From: Litorimonas sp963972195
Lineage (GTDB): Bacteria > Pseudomonadota > Alphaproteobacteria > Caulobacterales > Maricaulaceae
Assembly: GCA_963972195.1 (NCBI GenBank)
Contig: CAXATH010000008.1
Coordinates: forward strand, 1 to 64,000
Length of the DNA stretch: 64,000 bases
Direction: 5' to 3'
The notes below the pieces were generated by a model that saw only the letters and a program-made list of their open reading frames with translations, was not told the origin of the DNA and ran no database searches. The first letter of the stretch is position 1; each line of letters opens with the position of its first letter. Both the position numbers and the translations under genes were made by a program. Of this stretch, positions 9,291-17,272 are shown piece by piece.

Positions 9291-10843
9291 ATGTACAGAC
9301 CAATCCGGCGGATTTTGACGCCGTTGCCAAAATGCAAGACGGCAAAATGCCAACGGCGATCGTCATCGGAGCCGGGTTCGGGGGCATAGCGCTCGCCATT
9401 CGTCTGCAAGCTATGGGGTTTCAGGTTACCCTCGTCGATAATCGGGACAAGCCGGGCGGGCGGGCCTATGTCTATGAGGAAGACGGCTATAAATTCGATG
9501 GCGGGCCGACCGTCATCACTGATCCGGACTGCCTGAAAGAGCTATTCGATCTGTCCGGTAAGAATATGGACGATTATGTCACGCTTTTGCCAGTTGATCC
9601 CTTTTATCGTCTTCAATGGGAAGACGGCGACGTGTTCGATTACAACAACGATACAGACTTTCTGGAAAAGCAGATTGCCGAACGGAACCCCGACGATGTT
9701 GCGGGCTATCACAAATTCCTCGCCTATTCGAAAGAGCTTTACCACGAAGGGTATGAAAAGCTCGGTACCACCGCCTTCCTGAAGTTTTCACAAATGATCT
9801 CCGCCGCCCCGCAACTGGTAAGGCTTCGCGCGGATAAATCTGTCTATGATATGGTCGCTAAATTCGTCAAAGACGAAAAAGTGCGCCAGCTCTTATCTTT
9901 TCAGTCGCTCCTCGTCGGCGGCAATCCATTCAAAACCTCCTCTATCTATGCACTGATTCACGCACTGGAACGTAAAGGCGGCGTCTGGTTTGCCAAGGGC
10001 GGGACAGGCGCGTTGGTGCAGGGGATGATCAAACTCTTTCAGGACTTGGGCGGGGACCTCCGTCTTTTAACCGAGATTACAGATATTCAGTCCACCGGTG
10101 AACGCGTGACGGGCGTAACAGCTGCCGACGGGTGGGCGATGAGCGCTGACCTCGTCGCGTCAAATGCGGATGTGGTGCATACTTACAGTCAACTCTTACG
10201 CAATACGCCGCGCGGGAAAAGTTACGGTAAGGCGCTCAAGAAAAAGTCCCATTCCATGTCGCTCTTTGTGATCTATTTCGGTCTCAAGACAACGCATCCG
10301 GACATGAAACATCACATCATTCTGCTGGGACAGCGCTATAAGGAATTGATTGCCGAGATTTTCGGGAAGGGCGGAAATCTACCCGATGATTTTTCGCTCT
10401 ATCTCCACGCGCCCTGCGTTACTGACCCGGATATGGCGCCGGAAGGATGCTCTTCTTACTACGTTCTCTCGCCTGTGCCGCATCTTGGTCATGCTGATAT
10501 CGATTGGGACGAAGTTGGCCCGAAATATACGCAAACGATTTTGGACTATCTGGAAGAACACGCCATCCCGAATTTGAAAGAGTATTTGACCGTTTTGAAA
10601 ACGCTCACACCCTTTGGGTTTCGCGATGAAATGAATAGCCATTTAGGAAGCGCGTTTTCGGTCGAGCCTGTGCTGACACAATCAGCCTGGTTTCGTCCGC
10701 ATAACCGCGATGACCATATCAAAAATATGTATATCGTTGGGGCCGGCACACATCCCGGAGCCGGCGTTCCTGGCGTTGTCGGTTCTGCCAAAGCCACTGC
10801 GGGCGTGATAGCCGAAGATTTCTCTCAGAAGCTGAAAGGTTAA
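9287..10843 (+). CDS. crtI: Phytoene desaturase CrtI
   Basis: FAD-dependent desaturase that converts phytoene stepwise to lycopene. It has 518 residues. The N-terminal FAD fold (AIVIGAGFGGIALAIRL, about 24-40) is followed by the KPGGRA and DGGPTV elements. The C-terminal bacterial phytoene dehydrogenase signature is GAGTHPGAGVPGVVGSAK (about 486-503). A start overlapping crtY and only 3 bp before the next gene put it firmly in one operon. Confidence 0.96.
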   Translation: MNVQTNPADFDAVAKMQDGKMPTAIVIGAGFGGIALAIRLQAMGFQVTLVDNRDKPGGRAYVYEEDGYKFDGGPTVITDPDCLKELFDLSGKNMDDYVTLLPVDPFYRLQWEDGDVFDYNNDTDFLEKQIAERNPDDVAGYHKFLAYSKELYHEGYEKLGTTAFLKFSQMISAAPQLVRLRADKSVYDMVAKFVKDEKVRQLLSFQSLLVGGNPFKTSSIYALIHALERKGGVWFAKGGTGALVQGMIKLFQDLGGDLRLLTEITDIQSTGERVTGVTAADGWAMSADLVASNADVVHTYSQLLRNTPRGKSYGKALKKKSHSMSLFVIYFGLKTTHPDMKHHIILLGQRYKELIAEIFGKGGNLPDDFSLYLHAPCVTDPDMAPEGCSSYYVLSPVPHLGHADIDWDEVGPKYTQTILDYLEEHAIPNLKEYLTVLKTLTPFGFRDEMNSHLGSAFSVEPVLTQSAWFRPHNRDDHIKNMYIVGAGTHPGAGVPGVVGSAKATAGVIAEDFSQKLKG

Positions 10844-10846
10844 TTA

Positions 10847-11353
10847 ATGTCTCAACTTTCCATGTATAATGCCGTCGACGCGCTGCCGCGCTTACTTTCC
10901 AATCTTGAGCATATTTTGAAAAAAGGTGAGGCGAATGCAAAGGACCGCGAGATTGATCAGCAGGTTTTTCTGAACGCCCGTCTCGCTCCGGACATGCACC
11001 CATTGAAAAAACAGGTACAGATCGCCGCCGAGCTCGTAAAAAATGCGCCTTATCGTATTGCTGGGATAGAGGCTCCGAATTACGACACGACGCCGGAAAC
11101 TTTTGAAGAAGCCTATGAGCTTATCACGCGCGCGAAAAAAGACTGCAAGGCAGTGAGTGAAGCCGACCTCAACGGAAAAGAAGGACGGAAGTTTTCCCTT
11201 AAAATGGGTCCACGGGACGTCGACTTTACCGGGATTACCTATCTCTCAGGTTTCTCCCTTCCGAATGTACATTTCCATGTAACGACAGCTTACAATATTT
11301 TGCGTCATAATGGCGTGCCTCTTGGAAAATTCGACTATTTTGGCGGTTCCTAG
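10847..11353 (+). CDS. DUF1993 family protein inside the carotenoid operon
   Basis: 168 residues matching the DUF1993 family (a DinB-like four-helix fold). Visible family blocks are the N-terminal SMYNAVDALPRLLSNL, the central FLNARLAPDMHPLKKQVQIA, and the C-terminal LPNVHFHVTTAYNILRHNG followed by G-DYFG. No catalytic function is established for the family; the conserved HFHVTTAY and RHNG histidines suggest a metal or ligand site (inference). It lies 3 bp after crtI and 6 bp before crtB, so it must be co-transcribed with carotenoid synthesis genes. No membrane segment or signal peptide is seen. Confidence 0.88.
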   Translation: MSQLSMYNAVDALPRLLSNLEHILKKGEANAKDREIDQQVFLNARLAPDMHPLKKQVQIAAELVKNAPYRIAGIEAPNYDTTPETFEEAYELITRAKKDCKAVSEADLNGKEGRKFSLKMGPRDVDFTGITYLSGFSLPNVHFHVTTAYNILRHNGVPLGKFDYFGGS

Positions 11354-11359
11354 CGCCTA

Positions 11360-12283
11360 ATGGATTCCATCATACAACACGGTCACGCCTCTATAAAAAA
11401 AGGCTCTAAGTCTTTTGCTTTGGCGAGCCGTGTTCTGCCGCCTGCCTTGCGGGATGATGCCGCCATGCTTTATGCGTGGTGCCGCTATTGCGATGATGTC
11501 ATTGATGGCCAGGAAATGGGCCACGGACAGATTGAAAACTATAAGATCGGACAAAAACAGCGCTTAAGCCAACTCCGAGAGGATACGTCGAATGTCCTCG
11601 CTGGGAAGCCGACAGAGAATCCTGTTTTTGCCGGACTGGCCCGCGTGGTGGAGACCCATAATATTCATCACCGTCATCCCTTTGATTTGCTCCAAGGGTT
11701 TGAAATGGATGCGGAAGACCGCGTCTATGAAACGGTTCAGGATATTCTGGATTATTCTTATCATGTTGCGGGCGTTGTCGGCGTCATGATCGCGAACATT
11801 ATGGGCGTGAGGGACAGCGCAACCCTGGACAGAGCCAGCGATCTGGGACTGGCGTTTCAACTGACCAATATCGCCCGGGACGTTATTGACGATGCCAAAG
11901 CGGATCGGGTGTTCGTCCCGCAGGATCTACTCCTGAAATACGGCGCGCCGATAGACGCCTCAGAACTGGCTAAACGCGAAAACTGGCCCGCCGCCCACGC
12001 CGCCGCCTGCGAACAGCTCGACATTGCGGAACAATATTATCAAAGTGCGAAAGTGGGTATTAAAGAGCTCGACTTCCGCTGTGCCTGGGCGATTTCCGCG
12101 GCGCTGAAAGTTTATCGCGAGATTGGAGAGAATTTACGAAAGGGTGGCCCTGAGGCGTGGAAAGGCCGGGTCGGCGCGAGCAAGGGTCGAAAATTGGTTT
12201 TGGCAATAGGGGCAGTTGGGCCTGCGATAGGACGGAAAAGTGTGGAGGTTACGCCACGGGGCGGGTTTTATGACAGACCTTGA
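11360..12283 (+). CDS. crtB: Phytoene synthase CrtB
   Basis: Condenses two geranylgeranyl diphosphates to phytoene, the first committed step of C40 carotenoids. It has 307 residues with both Mg-diphosphate motifs of the trans-isoprenyl synthase family: CRYCDDVIDG with Asp45/Asp46, and TNIARDVIDDA at about 170-180. It is the last gene of crtY-crtI-DUF1993-crtB. No geranylgeranyl diphosphate synthase, hydroxylase or ketolase lies in the window, so the cluster alone supports beta-carotene as product. Confidence 0.95.
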   Translation: MDSIIQHGHASIKKGSKSFALASRVLPPALRDDAAMLYAWCRYCDDVIDGQEMGHGQIENYKIGQKQRLSQLREDTSNVLAGKPTENPVFAGLARVVETHNIHHRHPFDLLQGFEMDAEDRVYETVQDILDYSYHVAGVVGVMIANIMGVRDSATLDRASDLGLAFQLTNIARDVIDDAKADRVFVPQDLLLKYGAPIDASELAKRENWPAAHAAACEQLDIAEQYYQSAKVGIKELDFRCAWAISAALKVYREIGENLRKGGPEAWKGRVGASKGRKLVLAIGAVGPAIGRKSVEVTPRGGFYDRP

Positions 12284-12311
12284 CCATATCAATTCATTTT
12301 AGGGCAAGAAA

Positions 12312-12608
12312 TCATCTCTTCAGTTTTGATCTTCGAACGCAGTACCAAAGAATAAACAGTATCGGTAAAATGATCACTGACCGCATAAACCCTGACACAA
12401 TCCCTTCGGCAATAGCGCCTGCTACGAGATTAGGGTCGCCTTTTCCCGTCTCTATAATGGGAAATAGGTGTGCAATGAAAATCACGACCGACAAAGTTGA
12501 GAAAAAGAGAAAAACTATAAGCGGGATAGCGAATCGTTTCCGTTTCACTCCAGAAATAACCACTGGAAGAGGGGTTAGAGCCGGGAGCCAAAACAGAAGA
12601 GCTTCCAA
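12312..12608 (-). CDS. Small hydrophobic membrane protein downstream of accC
   Basis: 98 residues, not recognised. About three membrane helices are visible (about 4-20, 26-50 and 68-90) and the C terminus is basic (CVRRSKLKR), suggesting a cytoplasmic tail. The TTG start (12608-12606) comes 3 bp after the accC stop, so translation probably continues from accC. The overlapping opposite-strand frame is basic and unstructured and is probably a shadow. Confidence is limited by the TTG start and lack of a recognised family. Confidence 0.5.
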   Translation of the reverse strand: MEALLFWLPALTPLPVVISGVKRKRFAIPLIVFLFFSTLSVVIFIAHLFPIIETGKGDPNLVAGAIAEGIVSGFMRSVIILPILFILWYCVRRSKLKR

Positions 12609-12611
12609 AAT

Positions 12612-13955
12612 CTACTCTTGCTCTTTAAGCCACTTTTCCAGCCAGTGAATGTTATAATCACCCTTCTGAAAGTCAGGATCATCCAACAAGGCTTCGTGAA
12701 GAGGCTTTGTTGTCTCGACCCCTGTGATAACCATCTCTCCTAACGCCCGGCGCAGACGCAAAATCGCGCCTTCGCGGGTATTGCCCCAGACGATGAGTTT
12801 GCCAATCAGGCTGTCATAATAGGGCGGGATGGAATATCCGGCATAAAGAGCGGAATCGAGGCGGGTATTCATTCCGCCGGGGGTATGAAACTCGATAACT
12901 TTTCCGGGGGAAGGCGCAAATGTTTTTGGGTTTTCCGCATTGATACGGCACTCAATCGCATGACCCTGGAATTTGATGTCTTTTTGCGAGTAGTTGAGCG
13001 GCAAGCCTGAGGCGATGCGAATTTGCTCACGCACCAGGTCAATCCCGGTAATTTCCTCTGTCACCGGGTGCTCGACCTGAAGGCGGGTATTCATTTCGAT
13101 GAAGAAAAACTCGCCTTTTTCATAGAGGAACTCAATCGTGCCGGCGCCGCGGTAGCCAATTTTTTTGATCGCATTGGCCACGACCATTCCGATATCTTCA
13201 CGTTCTTTGGCAGTCAGGGTCGGGGAGGGCGCTTCTTCCAGAACCTTCTGGTTACGGCGTTGCAGTGAGCAGTCGCGCTCACCCAAATGGACAACATTGC
13301 CATGGGTGTCGGCCAGAACTTGAATTTCGATGTGGCGCGGCCCTGTGAGGTAGCGCTCCAGATACACTTCACCATTGCCAAAAGCGGCGATGGCTTCCTG
13401 CTGCGCGGCAGAGAGAGCTTCTTTTAGTTTTTCTGGTGTCTCGGCCAGACGCATGCCGCGCCCGCCGCCGCCAGCTGCGGCTTTTACGAGCAGTGGAAAG
13501 CCGACTTCTTTCGCGACTTTTTGGGCGTCTTCATAGGTTTCGACGCTGCCTTCGGATCCGGGTACGCACGGGATGCCCGCGTCCATAACTGTTTTCTTTG
13601 CCGTGATCTTATCGCCCATTATGCGAATATGTTCGGCCGTGGGGCCAATAAAGGCCATGCCATGGGCTTCGACGATATCAGCGAATTTGGCGTTTTCAGA
13701 CAAAAAGCCATAGCCGGGGTGAACGGCGTCCGCGCCAGTGATTTCACATGCGGCGATGATGGCCGGAATATTGAGATAGCTTTCGGCTGCGCTGTTCGGG
13801 CCGATACAAACGCTCTCATCGGCGAGGCGAACATGCATGGCATTGCGGTCGGCTTCTGAATGGATGGCCACCGTGTTGATGCCCATTTCCTTACAGGCAC
13901 GATGGATACGCAAAGCGATTTCGCCGCGGTTCGCGATTAGGATTTTTTTGAACAT
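12612..13955 (-). CDS. accC: Acetyl-CoA carboxylase biotin carboxylase subunit AccC
   Basis: Carboxylates biotin on AccB using ATP and bicarbonate in the first step of fatty acid synthesis. From ATG 13955 (MFKKILIANRGEIALRI) it has 447 residues, matching the family length; an upstream ATG at 13994 would add 13 residues not typical of AccC. Domains in order: biotin carboxylase N domain (1-110), ATP-grasp with the glycine-rich loop AAAGGGGRGMR (about 160-170) and EMNTRLQVEH (about 287-296), then the C-terminal domain. It follows accB in the leftward aroQ-accB-accC unit. Confidence 0.96.
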   Translation of the reverse strand: MFKKILIANRGEIALRIHRACKEMGINTVAIHSEADRNAMHVRLADESVCIGPNSAAESYLNIPAIIAACEITGADAVHPGYGFLSENAKFADIVEAHGMAFIGPTAEHIRIMGDKITAKKTVMDAGIPCVPGSEGSVETYEDAQKVAKEVGFPLLVKAAAGGGGRGMRLAETPEKLKEALSAAQQEAIAAFGNGEVYLERYLTGPRHIEIQVLADTHGNVVHLGERDCSLQRRNQKVLEEAPSPTLTAKEREDIGMVVANAIKKIGYRGAGTIEFLYEKGEFFFIEMNTRLQVEHPVTEEITGIDLVREQIRIASGLPLNYSQKDIKFQGHAIECRINAENPKTFAPSPGKVIEFHTPGGMNTRLDSALYAGYSIPPYYDSLIGKLIVWGNTREGAILRLRRALGEMVITGVETTKPLHEALLDDPDFQKGDYNIHWLEKWLKEQE

Positions 13956-13999
13956 TTCCGGTTTTCCCGGCCCTTTTTCAGTCGCAGGAGACATATCGA

Positions 14000-14509
14000 T
14001 TAAACGATCACAAAGAGAGCTTCGCCGAATTCTACCGGCTGAGCGTCTTCAACATATACTTTTTCAACTTTACCGGATCGCGGCGCTGTAATCGGGTTGA
14101 AGGTCTTCATGGCCTCGACGAGCAAGATTGTGTCGCCTTCTTCGACGCTGTCACCCACTTTTACAAACGGATCTGCATCGGGGGAGGGGCGGGTATAGGC
14201 GGTGCCGACCATGGGCGATGTGGTCGAATCCTTATGCGGGCCAGATGCGGAGTCGTCTGAATTCTCAGCAGGCGTGGAAGACGCGGCGGCAGGCGCCGAT
14301 TGAGCGGGAGCGGGGGCTTGCGGGGCGGCGTAGGTTTGGACCATTTGTCCGCCACCTTTGGACACACGAATTTTCAAGTCGCCCTTTTTCATTTCAATTT
14401 CGTTGAGGTCGGTGTCGTTTAGAATATCCGCCAGTTCGCGAATCAAATCGACATCGCTGCCTTTTTTCGCGTTATCGTTTTTCTCGTTATCTTTTTTTGG
14501 CGTGGCCAT
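14000..14509 (-). CDS. accB: Biotin carboxyl carrier protein of acetyl-CoA carboxylase AccB
   Basis: Carries biotin between AccC and the carboxyltransferase AccAD. It has 169 residues. An N-terminal region holds the conserved helix DLIRELADILNDTDLNEIE. A Pro/Ala-rich flexible linker spans about 60-90. The C-terminal biotinyl domain carries VEAMKTFN with the biotinylated Lys135; Thr replaces the more usual Met after Lys, as in many alphaproteobacterial AccB. It starts 61 bp after the aroQ stop, with a GAGAGACG ribosome-binding element. Confidence 0.96.
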   Translation of the reverse strand: MATPKKDNEKNDNAKKGSDVDLIRELADILNDTDLNEIEMKKGDLKIRVSKGGGQMVQTYAAPQAPAPAQSAPAAASSTPAENSDDSASGPHKDSTTSPMVGTAYTRPSPDADPFVKVGDSVEEGDTILLVEAMKTFNPITAPRSGKVEKVYVEDAQPVEFGEALFVIV

Positions 14510-14570
14510 TACGTCTCTCTCTTTTCGTTCAGGCTATTAGTCGGTTTAGCTTTTCGTGTTTGCGAGTCGC

Positions 14571-15008
14571 CTAATTTTTCATCTTTAACAAATTTATGAC
14601 GGCTTGCAGCCCCAATTGATAAGAATTAGCACCGAAACCGCTAATTGTTCCTGTTGCGGCTTCTGCCACATAGGATCTTTGCCGAAAACTTTCACGCTTT
14701 GCGGGTTGCGACAAGTGGATTTCCACGATTGGAATATCAAGCAGCTTTAAGGCGTCATATATCGCGATAGACGTATGCGTATAGGCGGCGGGATTAATCA
14801 AGAGCGCAGCGGCTTTGTCTGCGGCTTCTTGAATATGGTCAACGATTTCGCCCTCAATGTTGCTTTGTTTGAAAACGATGTCGTGGTCTGTGGCCGCTCG
14901 GCACTCGGCTTCGATGTCGGCTAAAGTTTTAGACCCATATATCTCAGGCTCTCTTGCGCCGAGCCTATTGAGGTTTGGTCCGTTGAGGATATAGATGGCT
15001 TTCGTCAT
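14571..15008 (-). CDS. aroQ: Type II 3-dehydroquinate dehydratase AroQ
   Basis: Dehydrates 3-dehydroquinate to 3-dehydroshikimate in the shikimate pathway. It has 145 residues with the family blocks LNGPNLNRLG (8-17), EIYG with the catalytic tyrosine near 24, QSNIEGEIVDHI, NPAAYTHTSIAIYDAL with the catalytic histidine near 100, and EIHLS followed by a conserved arginine region. It is first in the common alphaproteobacterial aroQ-accB-accC arrangement. It is divergent from thiS with about 60 bp between them. Confidence 0.96.
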   Translation of the reverse strand: MTKAIYILNGPNLNRLGAREPEIYGSKTLADIEAECRAATDHDIVFKQSNIEGEIVDHIQEAADKAAALLINPAAYTHTSIAIYDALKLLDIPIVEIHLSQPAKRESFRQRSYVAEAATGTISGFGANSYQLGLQAVINLLKMKN

Positions 15009-15070
15009 TGAGAGAGCCTTTATGCCATGGTAACGCGCCCTGCAATGCTAAAGCCTGTAAGGAGGCCTTT

Positions 15071-15271
15071 GTGAAGCTGACTTTGAACGGCGAAATTCAT
15101 ACTCTGCCCGACAATTTGACCATAACTGGGCTAATTGCGCACCTCGGCCTGCCGAATAAAAAAATTGCGGTCGAACGCAACCTGGAAGTCGTTCCAAAGT
15201 CGACATTTGGTGACGTGAAGCTGACTGAAGGCGACAGACTCGAAATCATACATTTTATCGGAGGCGGATAG
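15071..15271 (+). CDS. thiS: Sulfur carrier protein ThiS
   Basis: Ubiquitin-like carrier whose C-terminal glycine is thiocarboxylated to supply sulfur for the thiazole of thiamine. It has 66 residues from GTG 15071, chosen because AAGGAGG (15059-15065) sits at ideal spacing; a longer frame from 15008 has no such site and adds residues absent from ThiS. The C terminus ends FIGGG, giving the required Gly-Gly. Its stop overlaps the thiG start by one base. No TPP riboswitch sequence is visible in the short leader. Confidence 0.93.
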   Translation: MKLTLNGEIHTLPDNLTITGLIAHLGLPNKKIAVERNLEVVPKSTFGDVKLTEGDRLEIIHFIGGG

Positions 15272-16065
15272 TGCCAGATTCAACCGTGCATGACACATCT
15301 GACAAACTTGTTGTTGCCGGGCGGGAATTCAATTCGCGTCTGATTATCGGGACAGGCAAATATAAAGATTACGCTCAGAATGCCGAAGCGCTCGAAGCTT
15401 CCGGCGCAGATATTGTGACCGTGGCCGTACGGCGGGTAAACCTTTCCGATCCAAAGGCTCCCATGCTGGCGGATTTTATCAGTCCGCAAAAAACGACCTA
15501 CCTGCCAAATACGGCGGGTTGTTTTACAGGCGAAGACGCCGTTCGTACCTTGCGACTTGCGCGGGAAGCTGGCGGTTGGGATCTTGTGAAACTGGAAGTT
15601 TTGTCTGACCCGAAACATCTTTATCCCGATATGGAAGAGACCCTCCGCGCCGCAGAGCTACTCTTAAAGGACGGCTTCGAAGTGATGGTGTATTGCTCTG
15701 ATGATCCCGTATTCGCGAAAAAGCTTGAGGACATGGGTTGCGCCGCAATTATGCCACTTGGCGCGCCGATTGGCTCTGGGCTGGGCATACAGAATCCCGT
15801 CAATATCCGCTTGATTGTCGAACAGACCAAAGTTCCCGTCATTGTCGATGCGGGCGTCGGAACGGCGTCTGACGCGACAGCAGCAATGGAGCTTGGTTGC
15901 GACGGTGTGCTGATGAATACTGCGATCGCTGAAGCCAAAGACCCAATTCGAATGGCGCGTGCCATGAAGCATGCCGTGATCGCCGGGCGCGAAGCTTATC
16001 TCGCGGGACGTATGCCCAAGAAAATGTATGCCGACCCAAGTTCGCCGCTCGCAGGTTTAATCTAG
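15271..16065 (+). CDS. thiG: Thiazole synthase ThiG
   Basis: Forms the thiazole phosphate moiety of thiamine from deoxyxylulose phosphate, dehydroglycine and ThiS thiocarboxylate. It has 264 residues and a TIM barrel. RLIIGTGKY is at 23-31, and the Schiff-base lysine is in DLVKLEV (Lys107). The phosphate-binding MPLGAPIGSGLGI block and VDAGVGTASDA are further on. The GTG start overlaps the last base of the thiS stop, so translation is coupled. Confidence 0.96.
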   Translation: MPDSTVHDTSDKLVVAGREFNSRLIIGTGKYKDYAQNAEALEASGADIVTVAVRRVNLSDPKAPMLADFISPQKTTYLPNTAGCFTGEDAVRTLRLAREAGGWDLVKLEVLSDPKHLYPDMEETLRAAELLLKDGFEVMVYCSDDPVFAKKLEDMGCAAIMPLGAPIGSGLGIQNPVNIRLIVEQTKVPVIVDAGVGTASDATAAMELGCDGVLMNTAIAEAKDPIRMARAMKHAVIAGREAYLAGRMPKKMYADPSSPLAGLI

Positions 16066-16133
16066 TCTTAGATTACTGAAAGCTATCCTATTGGCAATTT
16101 TACAATAGATTTCGCGGGGACTACGCTTTCGAT

Positions 16134-16676
16134 ATGAAAAGCTATTTCTCCCTATGCGTCTTAGCCCTTATCTTGGGGGGATGTTCGACTTCGCCAAAAG
16201 AGGCGTTTAGCCGAATGAGTTCCCAAGCGAGTAATACCGCAAACGCAGTAACCACTGGTGCGAGCGCTGATGATATCGATAGTTTGGACGATGCGCCGAA
16301 TCTAGGGGAGGCCATGCTCACCCCTTTAGGTGACATAAACCTTAGAAAGTCGGAGATACCATATCTCCTGCAGAGTATGGAAAACCCTTATCTCATGCCG
16401 GCGGATAGTTCCTGTGAGAGGTTGATGGTCGAAATCGATAAGCTGACTCAGCTTTTGGGCAAGGATGTTGACGATACAGACAATTCTGACGGCTCGATGG
16501 GCCAAACGGCGCTAAACGCGGTGTCCTCGACTGTTGGGGGCCTTGTTCCATTTCGCAGCTTGATACGGCGCGCCTCCGGAGCTGCTAAATACGAAAAAGA
16601 GGTGGAGAAATCATACCGCAAAGGGGTGGCCCGCCGCGGTTATTTAAAAGGAATCGCCGCCACCAAAAAATGCTAA
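16134..16676 (+). CDS. Conserved alphaproteobacterial lipoprotein, unknown function
   Basis: 180 residues. The N-terminal signal ends in the lipobox LGGC with Cys17 as the lipidated residue. The mature part has a low-complexity stretch (about 20-60), then LRKSEIPYLL and ENPYLMPADSSC, a PFRSLIRRASGA block near 143, and a C-terminal basic helix ending YLKGIAATKKC. The PFRS-RRASGA plus RRGYLKG pattern recalls uncharacterised alphaproteobacterial envelope proteins. Function is not known; it is probably anchored in the outer membrane. It lies between thiG and secG with no overlap with either. Confidence 0.8.
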   Translation: MKSYFSLCVLALILGGCSTSPKEAFSRMSSQASNTANAVTTGASADDIDSLDDAPNLGEAMLTPLGDINLRKSEIPYLLQSMENPYLMPADSSCERLMVEIDKLTQLLGKDVDDTDNSDGSMGQTALNAVSSTVGGLVPFRSLIRRASGAAKYEKEVEKSYRKGVARRGYLKGIAATKKC

Positions 16677-16787
16677 CGCTTGGTTCTTAAGTTTTGGACT
16701 TGTAATTCCCTCTGGTCATGCCGACCTGAATGGTCTAATCGCGCGGCAAATTCATCCCGCACATTAAGACGTTGCAGAGAAAAATAC

Positions 16788-17231
16788 ATGTCCACAGTCC
16801 TCCTCATAATTCAGCTGATTATCAGCGTTATCCTGACGGGTCTCATTCTGATCCAACGTTCCGAAGGCGGCGCGCTGGGAATTGGCGGCGGTGGCGGTGG
16901 CGGTGGCGGACTCATGTCCGGACGGTCTGCGACAACATCTATCGCCCGAATGACAGCGATTCTTGGAGCCGTTTTCATTATTAACTGTCTGGCACTTTCT
17001 GTTGTTTTCAACATGGAAAATCAAGAATCTTCACAGTTTGATGATACAAATGCGGTTGCCCCCTTGACGCCAGCCCTCGATTCAAACGATACGACAACCC
17101 CGTTGGAAGAAGAAACTGAGACGCCCGAAATTGCTGTGCAAACACCGGACTTAACACCGGAAACCACAGAGACTGAAGCTTCGGACGAGACATCAGGTTC
17201 AGAACCCGAGGGTACGCCTGAAGACGAATAA
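16788..17231 (+). CDS. secG: Preprotein translocase subunit SecG
   Basis: Small accessory subunit of the SecYEG channel. It has 147 residues from ATG 16788; in-frame codons upstream encode non-family sequence. There are two membrane helices (about 3-22 and 54-76) separated by the cytoplasmic loop GGALGIGGG, which contains nine consecutive glycines (33-41). The C-terminal 70 residues are acidic and rich in Thr/Glu/Pro, longer than in E. coli SecG but common in alphaproteobacteria. pyrG follows 41 bp later. Confidence 0.93.
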   Translation: MSTVLLIIQLIISVILTGLILIQRSEGGALGIGGGGGGGGGLMSGRSATTSIARMTAILGAVFIINCLALSVVFNMENQESSQFDDTNAVAPLTPALDSNDTTTPLEEETETPEIAVQTPDLTPETTETEASDETSGSEPEGTPEDE

Positions 17232-17244
17232 TCCGTCTTAATTC

Positions 17245-17272
17245 AGCCCGCGGACAGTAAAGAGAGCGGGCT
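17245..17272 (+). promoter_or_regulatory. Hairpin directly abutting the pyrG start codon
   Basis: Perfect 7-bp arms AGCCCGC (17245-17251) and GCGGGCT (17266-17272) flank a 14-base purine-rich loop that contains the AAAGAGAG ribosome-binding element. The right arm ends immediately before the ATG at 17273. If the hairpin forms in mRNA it could modulate pyrG initiation; this is inference from sequence only. Confidence 0.4.

Noticed and set aside
12280..12648. 122-codon plus-strand frame after crtB
   Set aside because: Basic, low-structure translation overlapping both the accC end and a hydrophobic minus-strand frame that looks more protein-like.
15009..15070. Possible TPP riboswitch before thiS
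   Set aside because: The 62-bp gap is too short and lacks the conserved CTGAGA and related elements.
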